A DNA stretch of 64,000 bases from the NCBI RefSeq assembly GCF_025397995.1, contig NZ_CP104550.1, forward strand, positions 186,001 to 250,000, given 5' to 3'. Below the pieces are notes generated by a model. The model was not told the origin of the DNA, searched no databases, and worked only from the letters and a program-made list of their open reading frames with translations. Numbering within the stretch: the first letter of the stretch is position 1; each line of letters begins with the position of its first letter. This document shows, piece after piece, positions 8,957 through 18,057 of this stretch. A program made the position numbers and the translations under genes. This DNA comes from Methanothermobacter wolfeii (GTDB taxonomy: Archaea > Methanobacteriota > Methanobacteria > Methanobacteriales > Methanothermobacteraceae).

Positions 8957-10012
8957 ATGAAGGCACTATTCACTGTAACAGGTCGTGGAATGGGAGGCGA
9001 CGCCATAACAGCGCTTAACATAGCCAGAGCACTTGAAAAAAGAGGATTTGAATGTGAGTTCGCCCTTGACCACAGCGCCCCGGGAATCCTTTTCAGGAAG
9101 AGGGGTATTGAGTGGCACAGGGTAAGGATACCACAGGCAGGCGGCCATGCAGCAACATTAAAAAACACCATTAAGGCGGCTTTAAGCACTCTTAGGGCCG
9201 TTTACGAAACCCTGAAGCTTATAAGACGAACAGAACCCGATGTTGTTGTTGGTGTCATAGGTGGCGGTGCGATTGTCGGCTGCCTCTCTGCAAGGATTGC
9301 CAGGGTGCCTGCTGTGGGTATACTTATAACACCACTGGATGCAAGGGTCTGCACCCGCCTTAACAGGAACATAGCACTCCCTGAATCCAGTCTCTTTGGA
9401 AAAAATTACAGGGGTGTTGAGAGCATTTATTCACCAATAAACCCTGAAATAACCCGTGGAGAACCTGAAAGGGCGGTTGAAAGGATGCCCACTGACTTTG
9501 ATCCGGAGAAACCGACCATTGTTTTTTCATCGGGATCATCACTCTTCAGGCTGATGGCTGAGGCGGCAGTTAAAACAGCCGAATCCGGTATTGATGCAAA
9601 CATAGTCACTGTCGGCCACCCCCTGAGGGAGGAGTACATGAGGATCATCGATCATGAGGGGATAATCAACCTTGGATACATTGACTGGATCAGTGACCTC
9701 TACAGCCTGGCAGACCTTGCCGTGCTATCAGATGATGGTGTCATGGTCCATGAGGCCATAGCATTACAGGTCCCGGTCGTGGCCCTGAGGGGTGTTAAAT
9801 ATGGAAGGTACCATAACATGGCATCGGTATTTCCAAGCGCGGTTATCGGGGCAGGCAATGATGATGTTGTTGATGCCATATCAAGGGCCCTCAGTGATTC
9901 CGAGAATATTAAGGCGGCGGCAAGGAAGTACAGTGATGATGTTCTTGCCGCTGCAGACAGGATAGCAGGCATCATAGCAGAGGAGGCATCCAGGCGCTCC
10001 AAGGATGGCTGA
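8957..10012 (+). CDS. MurG-like glycosyltransferase (GT28-like fold)
   Basis: The 351-residue protein has the two-domain GT-B arrangement of MurG-type UDP-sugar transferases. It has an N-terminal glycine-rich loop (TGRGMGGD), a strand of type VVVGVIGGG near residue 95, and a C-terminal donor-binding half with FSSGSS, then GYIDWISDLYSLADL and an HEAIALQVPVVALRG segment that matches the family pattern of a glutamate after a glycine-rich turn. There is a good ribosome site (GGTGAT) before ATG 8957. With the MraY-like gene nearby, assembly of a lipid-linked pseudomurein precursor is plausible, but the sugar donor and acceptor are not visible. A short dyad GTTCT/AGAAC (8892-8904) overlaps the predicted transcription start. 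Confidence 0.8.
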   Translation: MKALFTVTGRGMGGDAITALNIARALEKRGFECEFALDHSAPGILFRKRGIEWHRVRIPQAGGHAATLKNTIKAALSTLRAVYETLKLIRRTEPDVVVGVIGGGAIVGCLSARIARVPAVGILITPLDARVCTRLNRNIALPESSLFGKNYRGVESIYSPINPEITRGEPERAVERMPTDFDPEKPTIVFSSGSSLFRLMAEAAVKTAESGIDANIVTVGHPLREEYMRIIDHEGIINLGYIDWISDLYSLADLAVLSDDGVMVHEAIALQVPVVALRGVKYGRYHNMASVFPSAVIGAGNDDVVDAISRALSDSENIKAAARKYSDDVLAAADRIAGIIAEEASRRSKDG

Positions 10013-10066
10013 TGGGCTCATAGGGGTGATCAATCTTCCTTCACCTATTCTTTACTTTCATCTCCA

Positions 10067-11350
10067 TCAGTACCTTGAGAGGAACCTCATGATCTTGTAG
10101 ACGGCATCCGTTGAGGGGTGGGTTTCAATGAACCTGTCGAAATCATACAGGGATATTCCAAGCCTCATGAGGAGTGATAGGTAGGCGATACCTATCCTCG
10201 CCCCCGGTGCAACGGAGTACACACTGGCTTCGCCGCCGTCCTCCGCCAGTTTAACCCTGGTGAGCCCTGTCTTACCCTCAGGGACGCCCCAGAATGATCC
10301 GGGTCCTGCAAGTCCTGGTATTGTTGCTTCCACTCCATCAATATCACGGTTATCGATGAAGCCCACATCATAGCCGAGGGAGATGGAGCGTGGTATGTGC
10401 CTGTAGTCTATCCTCCTTTCAATCCCCGCTGCATTAAGCCCCGCCACACTGCCCTGGAGCCTTGCAATGGGGGTTGTGCCGGGTCCTCCTGTAACCTCAC
10501 CTGCGGCATAAACGTTTTTTCTTGATGTTTCCATCCGGTCATTCACAAGGACAGCACCCCCCCTTCCAAGTTCAACGAATCCTTCAAGAAACTCTGAGTT
10601 TGGTTTAAGACCCGTTGCAAGAAGTGGCAGTCCCTCAATGTAACCCCTGGAGGTTTCAGCACCGAATTCATCCATACGAAGGGTGGGTGTGTCCTCAAGG
10701 ATATTAACATCATCAAGGAGTTTATCGGTGACATAGACCCTTATTACAGGGTCGAGGTCATGCAGGAATCCGCTCCTTGAGACCACCGTGACCTCCGATC
10801 CGAATGATGAGAATATGAAGGCAAATTCTGCGGCTATAACTCCCCCACCAATTATAACAAGTTTCTCTGGAAGTTCAGGGATGTTGAGGATGTCTCTGTA
10901 GGTTATTGCATTCTCAGCACCATCTAATGGTGGTATCATCGGGCCTGCGCCGCTTGCAATTATGAGGCGGTCATACTGGATTTCATCGTCACCGGCAATC
11001 ACACGACCATCCTCCACCATGGCCTCGGCGTATATTATTTCAACACCGGCCTCCCTGGTTTCCCCTTCTGTGACGTGCCTGATTTTGTTCAGGACATCCT
11101 TCACACCCCCTGCAATCCTGGGATAGTCAGGGGTGAAGTCAATGTCAAGCACCCCAAGGTCACGCAGGCGTCCTGCATCATTAAGGAGCCTTGCAACATC
11201 ATTCAGGCCACATACAACCATGCAGCCTTCATTGAGGCATGTTCCACCAATACTATTTTTTTCAATAAGTGTAACCTCATTTTCGAGGGCAGCCAGTTCC
11301 ATTGCAGCGGCCCTTCCAGCTGGACCTCCCCCTATAACAGCACAGCGCAT
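10067..11350 (-). CDS. FAD-dependent pyridine nucleotide-disulfide oxidoreductase (dihydrolipoamide dehydrogenase-like)
   Basis: The protein has the full class I disulfide oxidoreductase layout. An FAD-binding GGGPAG motif lies at residues 7-12 and the redox-active pair is in GGTCLNEGCM (CxxxxC). A second Rossmann motif, VIIGGGVIAAEFA, follows near residue 155, then an FAD-contact motif (YAAGEVTGG) and a C-terminal dimer domain. The family's C-terminal catalytic HPxxxE appears as HPSTDAV, so the glutamate is replaced. No 2-oxoacid dehydrogenase genes lie nearby, so the disulfide substrate is unknown and the annotation as dihydrolipoamide dehydrogenase is only by homology. ATG 11350 is preferred for its GGGTG ribosome site. 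Confidence 0.85.
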   Translation of the reverse strand: MRCAVIGGGPAGRAAAMELAALENEVTLIEKNSIGGTCLNEGCMVVCGLNDVARLLNDAGRLRDLGVLDIDFTPDYPRIAGGVKDVLNKIRHVTEGETREAGVEIIYAEAMVEDGRVIAGDDEIQYDRLIIASGAGPMIPPLDGAENAITYRDILNIPELPEKLVIIGGGVIAAEFAFIFSSFGSEVTVVSRSGFLHDLDPVIRVYVTDKLLDDVNILEDTPTLRMDEFGAETSRGYIEGLPLLATGLKPNSEFLEGFVELGRGGAVLVNDRMETSRKNVYAAGEVTGGPGTTPIARLQGSVAGLNAAGIERRIDYRHIPRSISLGYDVGFIDNRDIDGVEATIPGLAGPGSFWGVPEGKTGLTRVKLAEDGGEASVYSVAPGARIGIAYLSLLMRLGISLYDFDRFIETHPSTDAVYKIMRFLSRY

Positions 11351-11473
11351 CTGAAACACCCGGTATTAATTTTTCGATGTGGTTTCCCACAAATCTTTAT
11401 ATGCCACCAGTCTTTATCTATTTACTAGTGTGTATTTTTGACTGTTATCCTATAAGTTGGAGAGGGTTATTGA

Positions 11474-11722
11474 ATGTGTATTGCAGCACCTGCTCAGATT
11501 ATTGAAATTGACAGTGAGGATAATGTTGCCACCGTTGATTTTGGTGGTGTGAGGCAACAGGTTAAACTTGATCTTGTGGATGATGTTGAGGAGGGCAAGT
11601 ACGTCCTTGTTCACTCAGGCTATGCAATTGAGGTGATGTCTGATGAGGCAGCCAGGGAATCACTTGAAGCCTGGGATGAACTTTTAAAGGCCCTTGAAGA
11701 AGAGGATAACCTGGAGTTATGA
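11474..11722 (+). CDS. hypC: HypC hydrogenase maturation chaperone
   Basis: HypC carries the Fe(CN)2CO precursor with HypD and delivers it to the large subunit of [NiFe] hydrogenases, which this lineage uses heavily. The start MCIAAPAQ contains the essential Cys2 and the conserved proline; the length of 82 aa is typical. A beta-barrel core is followed by an acidic helical tail. A TTTATATG box near 11394-11401 and a purine-rich site just before the ATG form the promoter and translation signals. It is divergent from the disulfide oxidoreductase and convergent with trpY. No other hyp gene is next to it. Confidence 0.95.
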   Translation: MCIAAPAQIIEIDSEDNVATVDFGGVRQQVKLDLVDDVEEGKYVLVHSGYAIEVMSDEAARESLEAWDELLKALEEEDNLEL

Positions 11723-11780
11723 TGCTTCAGGTGTTCACGCGAAAATAGATTTATTGATGGGCTTCCGGGCCCAGGGCACA

Positions 11781-11818
11781 TTTTTTCACCACACTCTTTT
11801 CATATTTTTAATTTTTAT
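11781..11818 (+). terminator. T-rich terminator region between hypC and trpY
   Basis: Several T-runs of five to six bases occur between the convergent ends of hypC and trpY. Archaeal polymerase terminates on such oligo-T tracts, so this probably ends hypC transcription. No strong hairpin was found. Confidence 0.4.
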
Positions 11819-11826
11819 GGTCCTAT

Positions 11827-12330
11827 TCAGTAGATTGAGACTCTTTTCACACCTTTAATTTTCAGGAACTCCTTCAGCAGAAAACCGGGAATGGGTTTAT
11901 CGGTTATTATGGTGAGTTTCGGGTTTTCATCAAGTTCAGGGTCCCCTGCATGGGCCTGCCTTATGCTTATACCTTTCTCTGAGATGAGCCTTGCTGCGGC
12001 TGCAAGTATACCAGGGTTCCTGGCGTTGGCCTCTATCTCAACAACCCCCAGTTCCAGGTCATCCGCCACGTTCCTCAGGAGGGAGCCTGCAGGCATTATG
12101 TTCTGGAATATGCCTGATAGTTTTTCGTCCCTGAGTATGATCTCCGCCGTTGCCCGGATGGTGCGCCTGTCAACCCCAGCAGCCCTTGCAAGGGCAACGT
12201 CACTTATCTCAACATCATCACAGTAGACCTTGCCGTTACTGTCTATCTTGAAGCCAAGTTCTATGATCTTCCTTGCCACGTTCATACGGGCAGGGTACCT
12301 TTCGAATCTATGTTTTATCTGCTTCCACAT
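11827..12330 (-). CDS. trpY: TrpY, tryptophan-responsive transcriptional repressor
   Basis: TrpY is the known repressor of the Methanothermobacter trp operon and of its own gene; it binds TGTACA boxes and responds to tryptophan. The N-terminal half (about residues 20-65) has a helix-turn-helix-like segment with ALARAAGVDRRTIRA. The C-terminal part resembles an ACT domain (residues 90-167), the likely ligand sensor. I place the start at ATG 12330, which has GGTGG upstream. The in-frame ATG at 12354 lies inside a TGTACA box and upstream of the predicted transcription start. Identification rests on both the sequence and its divergent position next to trpE. Confidence 0.93.
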   Translation of the reverse strand: MWKQIKHRFERYPARMNVARKIIELGFKIDSNGKVYCDDVEISDVALARAAGVDRRTIRATAEIILRDEKLSGIFQNIMPAGSLLRNVADDLELGVVEIEANARNPGILAAAARLISEKGISIRQAHAGDPELDENPKLTIITDKPIPGFLLKEFLKIKGVKRVSIY

Positions 12331-12435
12331 ACACACCACCACATCAATGTACATTATTATACAGACAAGATTTAAATAGTACTTCCATGTATAAGTACTT
12401 TGTGGATTAGTGAAGGTTGATAACCATGTACAGGA
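12331..12435. promoter_or_regulatory. trpY-trpE divergent promoter with TGTACA operator boxes
   Basis: A single symmetrical box A (TTTAAATA, 12371-12378) can serve both directions. Exact TGTACA boxes lie at 12348-12353, near the predicted trpY start, and at 12427-12432, in the trpE leader. A degenerate copy, TGTATA, is at 12388-12393. TrpY binding to TGTACA sites in these overlapping promoters is established for this genus; the assignment of each box to an effect on one promoter is inference. Confidence 0.85.
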
Positions 12436-13800
12436 GTGAATGTTTTTGGCAGCATAAACTTAAGGAAACCCCGAAGAGAAAGATTAGAACTCGGGGACCC
12501 CTTTGAACTCTTCAGGAATGTGTACCGGAACTTTGATTCATGTTTTCTTCTGGAATCAATGGAAAGCGACACCGGACTTGCAAGGTACTCCTTCCTTGGC
12601 TTCGACCCCCGGATGATCATAAGGGCAGAATCAACCACGGTGGAGGTTGAAAGGGACGGGTCTTCGGAGTTCATTGACACAGAAAACCCCTTTGAAATCC
12701 TAAGGAACATCTCAGGAATGACCGAAAACTCCAGGGGATTCTCCGGAGGCCTGGTAGGTTACATATCATACCAGGCAGCCAGATTATTTGATAAGATCTG
12801 TTTGAGCCCAGGGGACTTCCCTGACTTCGAATTCGGACTCTTTCTGGATGGAATAATATACAACCACCTGACCGGAAACTGCACCTACATAACCCTCGGG
12901 GAAAACCGCCTTGATGAGATCAGGAAAGTCATGGGGGATGCGGTTCCCACAGGCAGACTCAGATATTCAGAGGAAGGGACACTCTTCTCAAGGAAAAGAT
13001 ATGAGAACATGGTCCTCGAGGCCAAGGAGAAAATCAGAAGGGGTGAAATCTTCCAGGCAGTGCTCTCAAACGCCACAGATTACCGGTTAAGGGGTGACAG
13101 GCTGGCATTCTACCAGGCACTCAGGCGGACAAACCCATCACCCTACATGTACCACCTGAAACTTGGAGAAAGGGAGATAATAGGTTCAAGTCCGGAAATG
13201 CTTGTGAGGGTTGAGAACAGGAAGGTTGAAACATTTCCGATTGCAGGTACAAGGCCCCGGGGCAGAACACCAGATAAGGACAGGAGGATTGCATCTGAAC
13301 TTCTATCTGATGAGAAGGAACTTGCAGAACACCTCATGCTGGTTGACCTTGCAAGGAATGATATCGGAAGGGTGTCAGAGTTCGGATCGGTGAAGGTACC
13401 CGAGTACATGGAGATAAGAAGGTTCTCCCATGTACAGCACATACTCTCCCATGTAACCGGACGCCTAAGGAGGAACATGGATGCACTGGATGCAGTCAGG
13501 GCACTTTTCCCTGCAGGGACCGTAAGCGGAGCACCAAAGATAAGGGCAATGGAGATAATAGAATCCCTGGAGGGTGTTCCGAGAAATGCCTACGCAGGAG
13601 CCCTGGGGTACCTTTCACTCAACGGCAATGCAGACTTTGCAATAACCATAAGGTCAATGGTATGCAGTGGAAAAACAGGGAGAATACAGGCAGGAGCAGG
13701 GATAGTACATGACTCCGTGCCTGAGAATGAATACCTTGAGTGTCAGAACAAGGCAAGGGCCCTTATAAATTCACTTGAACTGGCAGGTGAGGGGTCATGA
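12436..13800 (+). CDS. trpE: Anthranilate synthase component I
   Basis: TrpE converts chorismate and ammonia to anthranilate, the first committed step of tryptophan synthesis. The 454-residue protein has the N-terminal regulatory part with the LLESME inhibitor-binding motif near residue 37, and the chorismate-binding domain with GTRPRG, LSDEKELAEH and the FPAGTVSGAPK active-site segment. The frame opens with GTG at 12436, with AGGA immediately before it. The ATG at 12440 is in another frame and stops after five codons. An overlapping 26-codon frame starts at 12426. trpE is first in an operon of seven genes and overlaps trpG by four bases. Confidence 0.96.
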   Translation: MNVFGSINLRKPRRERLELGDPFELFRNVYRNFDSCFLLESMESDTGLARYSFLGFDPRMIIRAESTTVEVERDGSSEFIDTENPFEILRNISGMTENSRGFSGGLVGYISYQAARLFDKICLSPGDFPDFEFGLFLDGIIYNHLTGNCTYITLGENRLDEIRKVMGDAVPTGRLRYSEEGTLFSRKRYENMVLEAKEKIRRGEIFQAVLSNATDYRLRGDRLAFYQALRRTNPSPYMYHLKLGEREIIGSSPEMLVRVENRKVETFPIAGTRPRGRTPDKDRRIASELLSDEKELAEHLMLVDLARNDIGRVSEFGSVKVPEYMEIRRFSHVQHILSHVTGRLRRNMDALDAVRALFPAGTVSGAPKIRAMEIIESLEGVPRNAYAGALGYLSLNGNADFAITIRSMVCSGKTGRIQAGAGIVHDSVPENEYLECQNKARALINSLELAGEGS

Positions 13801-14375
13801 TACTCATAATAGATAACTATGACTCATTCACCCACAACCTCTACCAGATGGTGGGTGAAATCTTGGAAACAGGTGATGAGGAAATCCAGGTCTTCAGGAA
13901 CGATGAACTTGAAATCTCAGATGTGGAGAAACTGGATCCGGCAAAGATAATCATATCCCCGGGCCCAGGCACCCCTGAAAGAAGGGATGATTTCGGGATA
14001 TGCAGGGATGTAATTAGAATATTCCATGATAGACCCATACTGGGGGTCTGCCTTGGACATCAGGGGATATTTTCATCCTTCGGGGGGAGAATAGACTACG
14101 GGGAACCTGTCCATGGAAAGATAGCACTGATAACCCATGACGGTTCGGAGATATTCAGGGGAGTCCCCAGCCCCTTCAGGGCAACAAGGTATCATTCCAT
14201 CACCTGCAGCGACATTAACATCCCCCCTGATCTCAGGGTAACGGCAAGAACAGATGACGGGATTATAATGGCGGTTAAGCACGTAAAACACCCTATTTAC
14301 GGGTTACAGTTCCACCCAGAATCCATAGGGACACCCAGTGGAAGGAAGATACTTGAAAATTTCCTGAGGATGTGA
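13797..14375 (+). CDS. trpG: Anthranilate synthase component II, glutamine amidotransferase
   Basis: This class I glutamine amidotransferase subunit supplies ammonia to TrpE. The nucleophilic cysteine is in GVCLGHQG near residue 83, and the His-Glu pair is in FHPESIGT near the C-terminus. The oxyanion-hole glycine motif (SPGPGTPE) is at about residues 57-64. At 192 aa it is a stand-alone amidotransferase domain of normal length. The ATG overlaps the trpE stop (ATGA), indicating translational coupling of the two subunits. Confidence 0.97.
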   Translation: MILIIDNYDSFTHNLYQMVGEILETGDEEIQVFRNDELEISDVEKLDPAKIIISPGPGTPERRDDFGICRDVIRIFHDRPILGVCLGHQGIFSSFGGRIDYGEPVHGKIALITHDGSEIFRGVPSPFRATRYHSITCSDINIPPDLRVTARTDDGIIMAVKHVKHPIYGLQFHPESIGTPSGRKILENFLRM

Positions 14376-14379
14376 TCAA

Positions 14380-15210
14380 GTGTCCAGGGTAACCATTGAA
14401 GATATCGTCAGCATGAGGAAGACAGAAATTAATGAGACGATAATGAAAAAACCACTCAGGGAACTCAAAAGGGAGATAAAGGACCTTAAGGAGCCCCCCA
14501 GTTTTCTGAGGGCCCTTGAAGGGAACAGGGCAGCCCTAATATATGAGTATAAAAGGGCGTCTCCTTCAGCCAGTGAAATTTCATTAAAGAGCCTTTCTGA
14601 GATGATGGAGCTCTTCATGGAATTTGCAGATGCAGTTTCGGTTCTAACCGAGAGGAGCCACTTCAATGGCGGTATCGAGTACCTCAGGGAGGCATCCGAA
14701 TATGAAATTCCTGTCATGATGAAGGATTTCCTGGTCCACGAGTACCAGATTTACCAGGCAAGGGCTGCAGGAGCCGCTTCAGTCCTCCTGATCCCTGAAG
14801 TATACCCTGACCTTGAAGCCGGAATCGAGACCTGCAGGGAACTCTCAATGGAGCCTCTGGTTGAATGCAGGAGCGCAATCGATATCTACCGGGCGATTGA
14901 GGCCGGTGCAGAAGTCATAGGTGTGAATAACAGGAACCTTGAAGACTTCACGGTGGACCTTGAACGCACAAGGGCACTGGCACCCCTAGTCCCGGATGAG
15001 GTTATACTTGTCTCAGAGAGCGGAGTCATGGGCCCTGAGGATGCCGAGATACTCCTGAATTATGGTGCTGACGCACTCCTTATCGGGACGGCTGTAATGT
15101 CGTCACCTGAGCCGCGCGAGCTCCTTGAGGAGATAGCTGAAGTCGCAGCATTATGCAAGCCTGGAAGAAAGAGGTACGGCGGGGATGAATTCTTTGAACA
15201 GTTCGCATAA
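14380..15210 (+). CDS. trpC: Indole-3-glycerol phosphate synthase
   Basis: TrpC closes the indole ring of CdRP to form indole-3-glycerol phosphate. It is a (beta/alpha)8 barrel with EYKRASPSA near the catalytic lysine, [20 protein letters not shown] and [11 protein letters not shown], all expected. The start is GTG 14380, preceded by GAGGATGTGAT. The 276-residue protein ends in DEFFEQFA. That tail is repeated once more 66 bp downstream in the same reading frame, after the stop, which is unusual. It stands alone rather than being fused to TrpF, as in many bacteria. Confidence 0.95.
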   Translation: MSRVTIEDIVSMRKTEINETIMKKPLRELKREIKDLKEPPSFLRALEGNRAALIYEYKRASPSASEISLKSLSEMMELFMEFADAVSVLTERSHFNGGIEYLREASEYEIPVMMKDFLVHEYQIYQARAAGAASVLLIPEVYPDLEAGIETCRELSMEPLVECRSAIDIYRAIEAGAEVIGVNNRNLEDFTVDLERTRALAPLVPDEVILVSESGVMGPEDAEILLNYGADALLIGTAVMSSPEPRELLEEIAEVAALCKPGRKRYGGDEFFEQFA

Positions 15211-15278
15211 AACCGGATCAAGTTATGGGCCTTCTCGAGTAGATGTTCCGGTGAATTCTTTGAACAGTTTGCATGAAC
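15185..15278 (+). repeat. 66-bp spaced duplication of the trpC 3' end
   Basis: An identical 18-mer (TGAATTCTTTGAACAGTT) occurs at 15186-15203, inside the last codons of trpC, and at 15252-15269, downstream of its stop. Flanking bases are similar too, giving about 27 bp of near identity. The spacing of 66 bp keeps the reading frame, so the second copy again spells GEFFEQFA followed by a stop. It looks like a remnant of a tandem duplication of the trpC end that now forms the trpC-trpF spacer. Confidence 0.8.
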
Positions 15279-15286
15279 CCCCAGCC

Positions 15287-15964
15287 ATGAAGATAAAGAT
15301 ATGCGGCATCACAAGGAGGGAGGACCTCCTCATGGGGCAAAGGATTGGAGCAGACCTCCTTGGCTTCATAAACATTGAAAGGTCCCCCAGAAATCTTGAG
15401 CTCAGGAAGATAAGGAAACTTTCAGATGAAGCCGGAGAGAAGGCGGTCCTTGTCCTTGAACCATCAGACCCCCAGGATGTTCCGGCTGCGGTGGAGAAAA
15501 CAGGGATTACAAGGATACAGTTACACTCGGTAAGCGCCTCCGATCTTAACAGGATAAAGGGAATCCTCCATGATGAGGGTATCATGGCGGAGATAACCGT
15601 GGCTGTGTCACCTGAAAGGGATTCATTTAAGGATATACTGGAACTCACAAGGAAATCCTCAGGGATACTCCTTGATTCTGCCATTAAGGGCAGGACAGGG
15701 GGCACAGGCAGAAGGCTAAGGGAATCCGCAGCCCTCAAGCTCCTTGATGAGATCCGGAGGAGGAACCCGGCAGTGAGGGTGACCCTTGCAGGGGGCCTTA
15801 CACCGGAATTCGTAAAGAACAGGATGGCCTACGTATCAAGGTTCGACTGCCTTGACTTCAACTCAGGCATTGAGAGGGCGCCGGGTATAAAGGACCATGG
15901 AAGGATGATCCAGCTCATGGATGTAATCCGGAATGTTCGGACAGATCCCGTAGGGAATGAATGA
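15287..15964 (+). CDS. trpF: Phosphoribosylanthranilate isomerase
   Basis: TrpF performs the Amadori rearrangement of PRA to CdRP. The conserved start MKIKICGITR places the initiation codon at ATG 15287, giving 225 residues; the first cysteine (C6) is the expected general base, and the catalytic aspartate lies in LLDSAIKGRTGGTG. The open frame extends upstream to 15185 through the duplicated trpC tail, but that part is not family sequence. No strong ribosome site precedes ATG 15287, so GTG 15251 cannot be fully excluded. It is the fourth gene of the trp operon and lies about 77 bp from trpC. Confidence 0.93.
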   Translation: MKIKICGITRREDLLMGQRIGADLLGFINIERSPRNLELRKIRKLSDEAGEKAVLVLEPSDPQDVPAAVEKTGITRIQLHSVSASDLNRIKGILHDEGIMAEITVAVSPERDSFKDILELTRKSSGILLDSAIKGRTGGTGRRLRESAALKLLDEIRRRNPAVRVTLAGGLTPEFVKNRMAYVSRFDCLDFNSGIERAPGIKDHGRMIQLMDVIRNVRTDPVGNE

Positions 15965-16035
15965 ATCCTGATCTCTGATCAGAAGGTTGAATGAACAGGA
16001 ACTTATGCGCTATCTGACCTAATGAGGTGTTTATC

Positions 16036-17214
16036 ATGATAATGGATGGAAAATTTGGAAAATTTGGAGGAATATTCGTCCCCGAACTCCTGATCCCCGC
16101 CCTTGAGGAACTGGAGTCAGCTTTCCTCCGTTACAGGGACGACAGGGGATTCGTATCGGACCTTGAATATTACTTGAAGGTGTATGCAGGAAGACCCACG
16201 GGCCTCTACCATGCACGCAACCTCTCAGAGAAACTTGGATGCAGGGTTTACCTTAAAAGGGAGGACATGCTCCACACAGGGGCCCATAAAATAAACAACA
16301 CCATAGGCCAGGCCCTCCTTGCAGGCTACATGGGCAAGGAACGCCTGATAGCCGAGACAGGCGCCGGCCAGCATGGTATAGCAACGGCTGCTGCAGGGGC
16401 CCTCTTGGGGATGGAAGTGGATGTTTACATGGGCACGGAGGATGTTGAGAGACAGAAACTCAACGTCCTCAGAATGGAGGTCTCAGGTGCAAGGGTCATC
16501 CCTGTTGATTCAGGATCAAGGACCCTCAAGGACGCCATAAACCAGGCAATGAGGGACTGGATAAGTACAGTGGAGAACACCCACTACCTTATAGGGTCAA
16601 CCATGGGCCCGCACCCCTACCCCACCATGGTTAAACACTTCCAGAGCGTAATAGGAAGGGAGGCCAGGGAACAGATACTTGAACTTGAGGGAGAACTCCC
16701 CGACACCGTAATAGCTTGTGTTGGGGGTGGAAGTAATGCTATGGGGATATTCTCGGCGTTCATTGATGATGATGTGGAACTCATCGGTGCAGAGGGAGGA
16801 GGGCACGGAATTGAATCAGGAAACCATGGAGCAACCCTATCTGCCGGTTCTGAGGGCATACTTCACGGTTCGCTATCATATGTACTCCAGGATGGCGATG
16901 GACAGATAAGCGAGGCCCATTCGGTCTCGGCCGGCCTTGACTACCCTGGCGTCGGACCCGAACACTCTCACCTGATGGAGACAGGGAGGGCAAGGTATGA
17001 ACCCATTCTGGACGATGAAGCTCTGAGGGGCTTTAAACTTTTATCAAAGTATGAGGGGATAATACCGGCACTTGAAAGTGCACATGCAATCGCATGCCTT
17101 GAAAAGTATGCGGCTAAACCTGAGAATAAGGGTAAAACGGTTATTGTTAACCTTTCAGGGAGAGGTGACAAGGACATGTCCATTGTGGCAGGCCTGATGG
17201 GGGTGGCTCTATGA
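16036..17214 (+). CDS. trpB: Tryptophan synthase beta chain
   Basis: TrpB condenses indole with L-serine to give tryptophan, using pyridoxal phosphate. The Schiff-base lysine is in [10 protein letters not shown] near residue 84, the catalytic glutamate is in AETGAGQHG, and the phosphate-binding glycine loop is CVGGGSNA. At 392 aa it matches the TrpB1 type that works with TrpA. ATG 16036 is preceded by GAGGTG at a normal distance; the upstream GTG at 16027 overlaps that site and is less likely. trpA follows 37 bp later. Confidence 0.97.
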   Translation: MIMDGKFGKFGGIFVPELLIPALEELESAFLRYRDDRGFVSDLEYYLKVYAGRPTGLYHARNLSEKLGCRVYLKREDMLHTGAHKINNTIGQALLAGYMGKERLIAETGAGQHGIATAAAGALLGMEVDVYMGTEDVERQKLNVLRMEVSGARVIPVDSGSRTLKDAINQAMRDWISTVENTHYLIGSTMGPHPYPTMVKHFQSVIGREAREQILELEGELPDTVIACVGGGSNAMGIFSAFIDDDVELIGAEGGGHGIESGNHGATLSAGSEGILHGSLSYVLQDGDGQISEAHSVSAGLDYPGVGPEHSHLMETGRARYEPILDDEALRGFKLLSKYEGIIPALESAHAIACLEKYAAKPENKGKTVIVNLSGRGDKDMSIVAGLMGVAL

Positions 17215-17251
17215 TTCATGCAGCTCTCCCCCGCCCCATTGAGGTGATACC

Positions 17252-18043
17252 ATGAATTATGATGAAATGTTCCGGAGTCTGAAGGGATGCGCATTCGTCC
17301 CCTTCACCGTTGCAGGCGACCCTGACCCTGAAACATCCATTGAGATAATAAGGACAATGGTGGATGCAGGGGCCGATGCCCTTGAAATCGGCTTCCCCTT
17401 TTCAGACCCGATAGCAGACGGTACAAGTGTCCAAGAGGCAGATATAAGGGCACTGAAGGCAGGCATGACGACGGAGAAGTGCTTCAGGATCATAGAGAAG
17501 GTCAGGGAGTTCACCTCAGTACCGGTAGGCCTCCTTGTTTACTATAACCTCATCTACCATATGGGTGTTGATGAATTCTACAGGAGGGCCGCGGAGGCAG
17601 GGGTAACAGGGATACTCGCAGCGGACCTCCCGCCTGAAGAGGCTTCAGATGCGATCAGGGCCGCTGAAAAATATGGCCTGGACCAGATATTCATAGTGGC
17701 CCCCACAACTGATAATGAACGCCTCAGAAGGATTTCAGAGAACTCCTCAGGGTTCCACTATCTTGTATCGGTGATGGGAGTTACCGGTGCAAGGTCAAGG
17801 GTTGAGGAGAGCACCATCAACCTTATAGAGAGGGTGAGGAGGGAAAGCAGACTCCCTGTGATGGTAGGATTCGGTGTTTCAAGGCCAGAGCACGTTAAGA
17901 AGATAAAGGAAGCAGGTGCGGATGGTGTCATAGTTGGAAGCGCGATAATAGACATTATATCCGAAAACCTTGATGACAGGGACAGGATGCTTCAGAGGAT
18001 ACATGAAATGGTTAAACTGATGAAAAAGGCAACTGAAGATTGA
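17252..18043 (+). CDS. trpA: Tryptophan synthase alpha chain
   Basis: TrpA cleaves indole-3-glycerol phosphate to indole, which is channelled to TrpB. This 263-residue TIM barrel shows the family signature [12 protein letters not shown] containing the catalytic aspartate, and the other active-site acid in [11 protein letters not shown]. The C-terminal phosphate-binding elements are [10 protein letters not shown] and [16 protein letters not shown] lies three bases before the ATG. The last codons overlap the earliest possible start of trpD. Confidence 0.97.
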   Translation: MNYDEMFRSLKGCAFVPFTVAGDPDPETSIEIIRTMVDAGADALEIGFPFSDPIADGTSVQEADIRALKAGMTTEKCFRIIEKVREFTSVPVGLLVYYNLIYHMGVDEFYRRAAEAGVTGILAADLPPEEASDAIRAAEKYGLDQIFIVAPTTDNERLRRISENSSGFHYLVSVMGVTGARSRVEESTINLIERVRRESRLPVMVGFGVSRPEHVKKIKEAGADGVIVGSAIIDIISENLDDRDRMLQRIHEMVKLMKKATED

Positions 18044-18057
18044 TCAGGGGGATTTTA

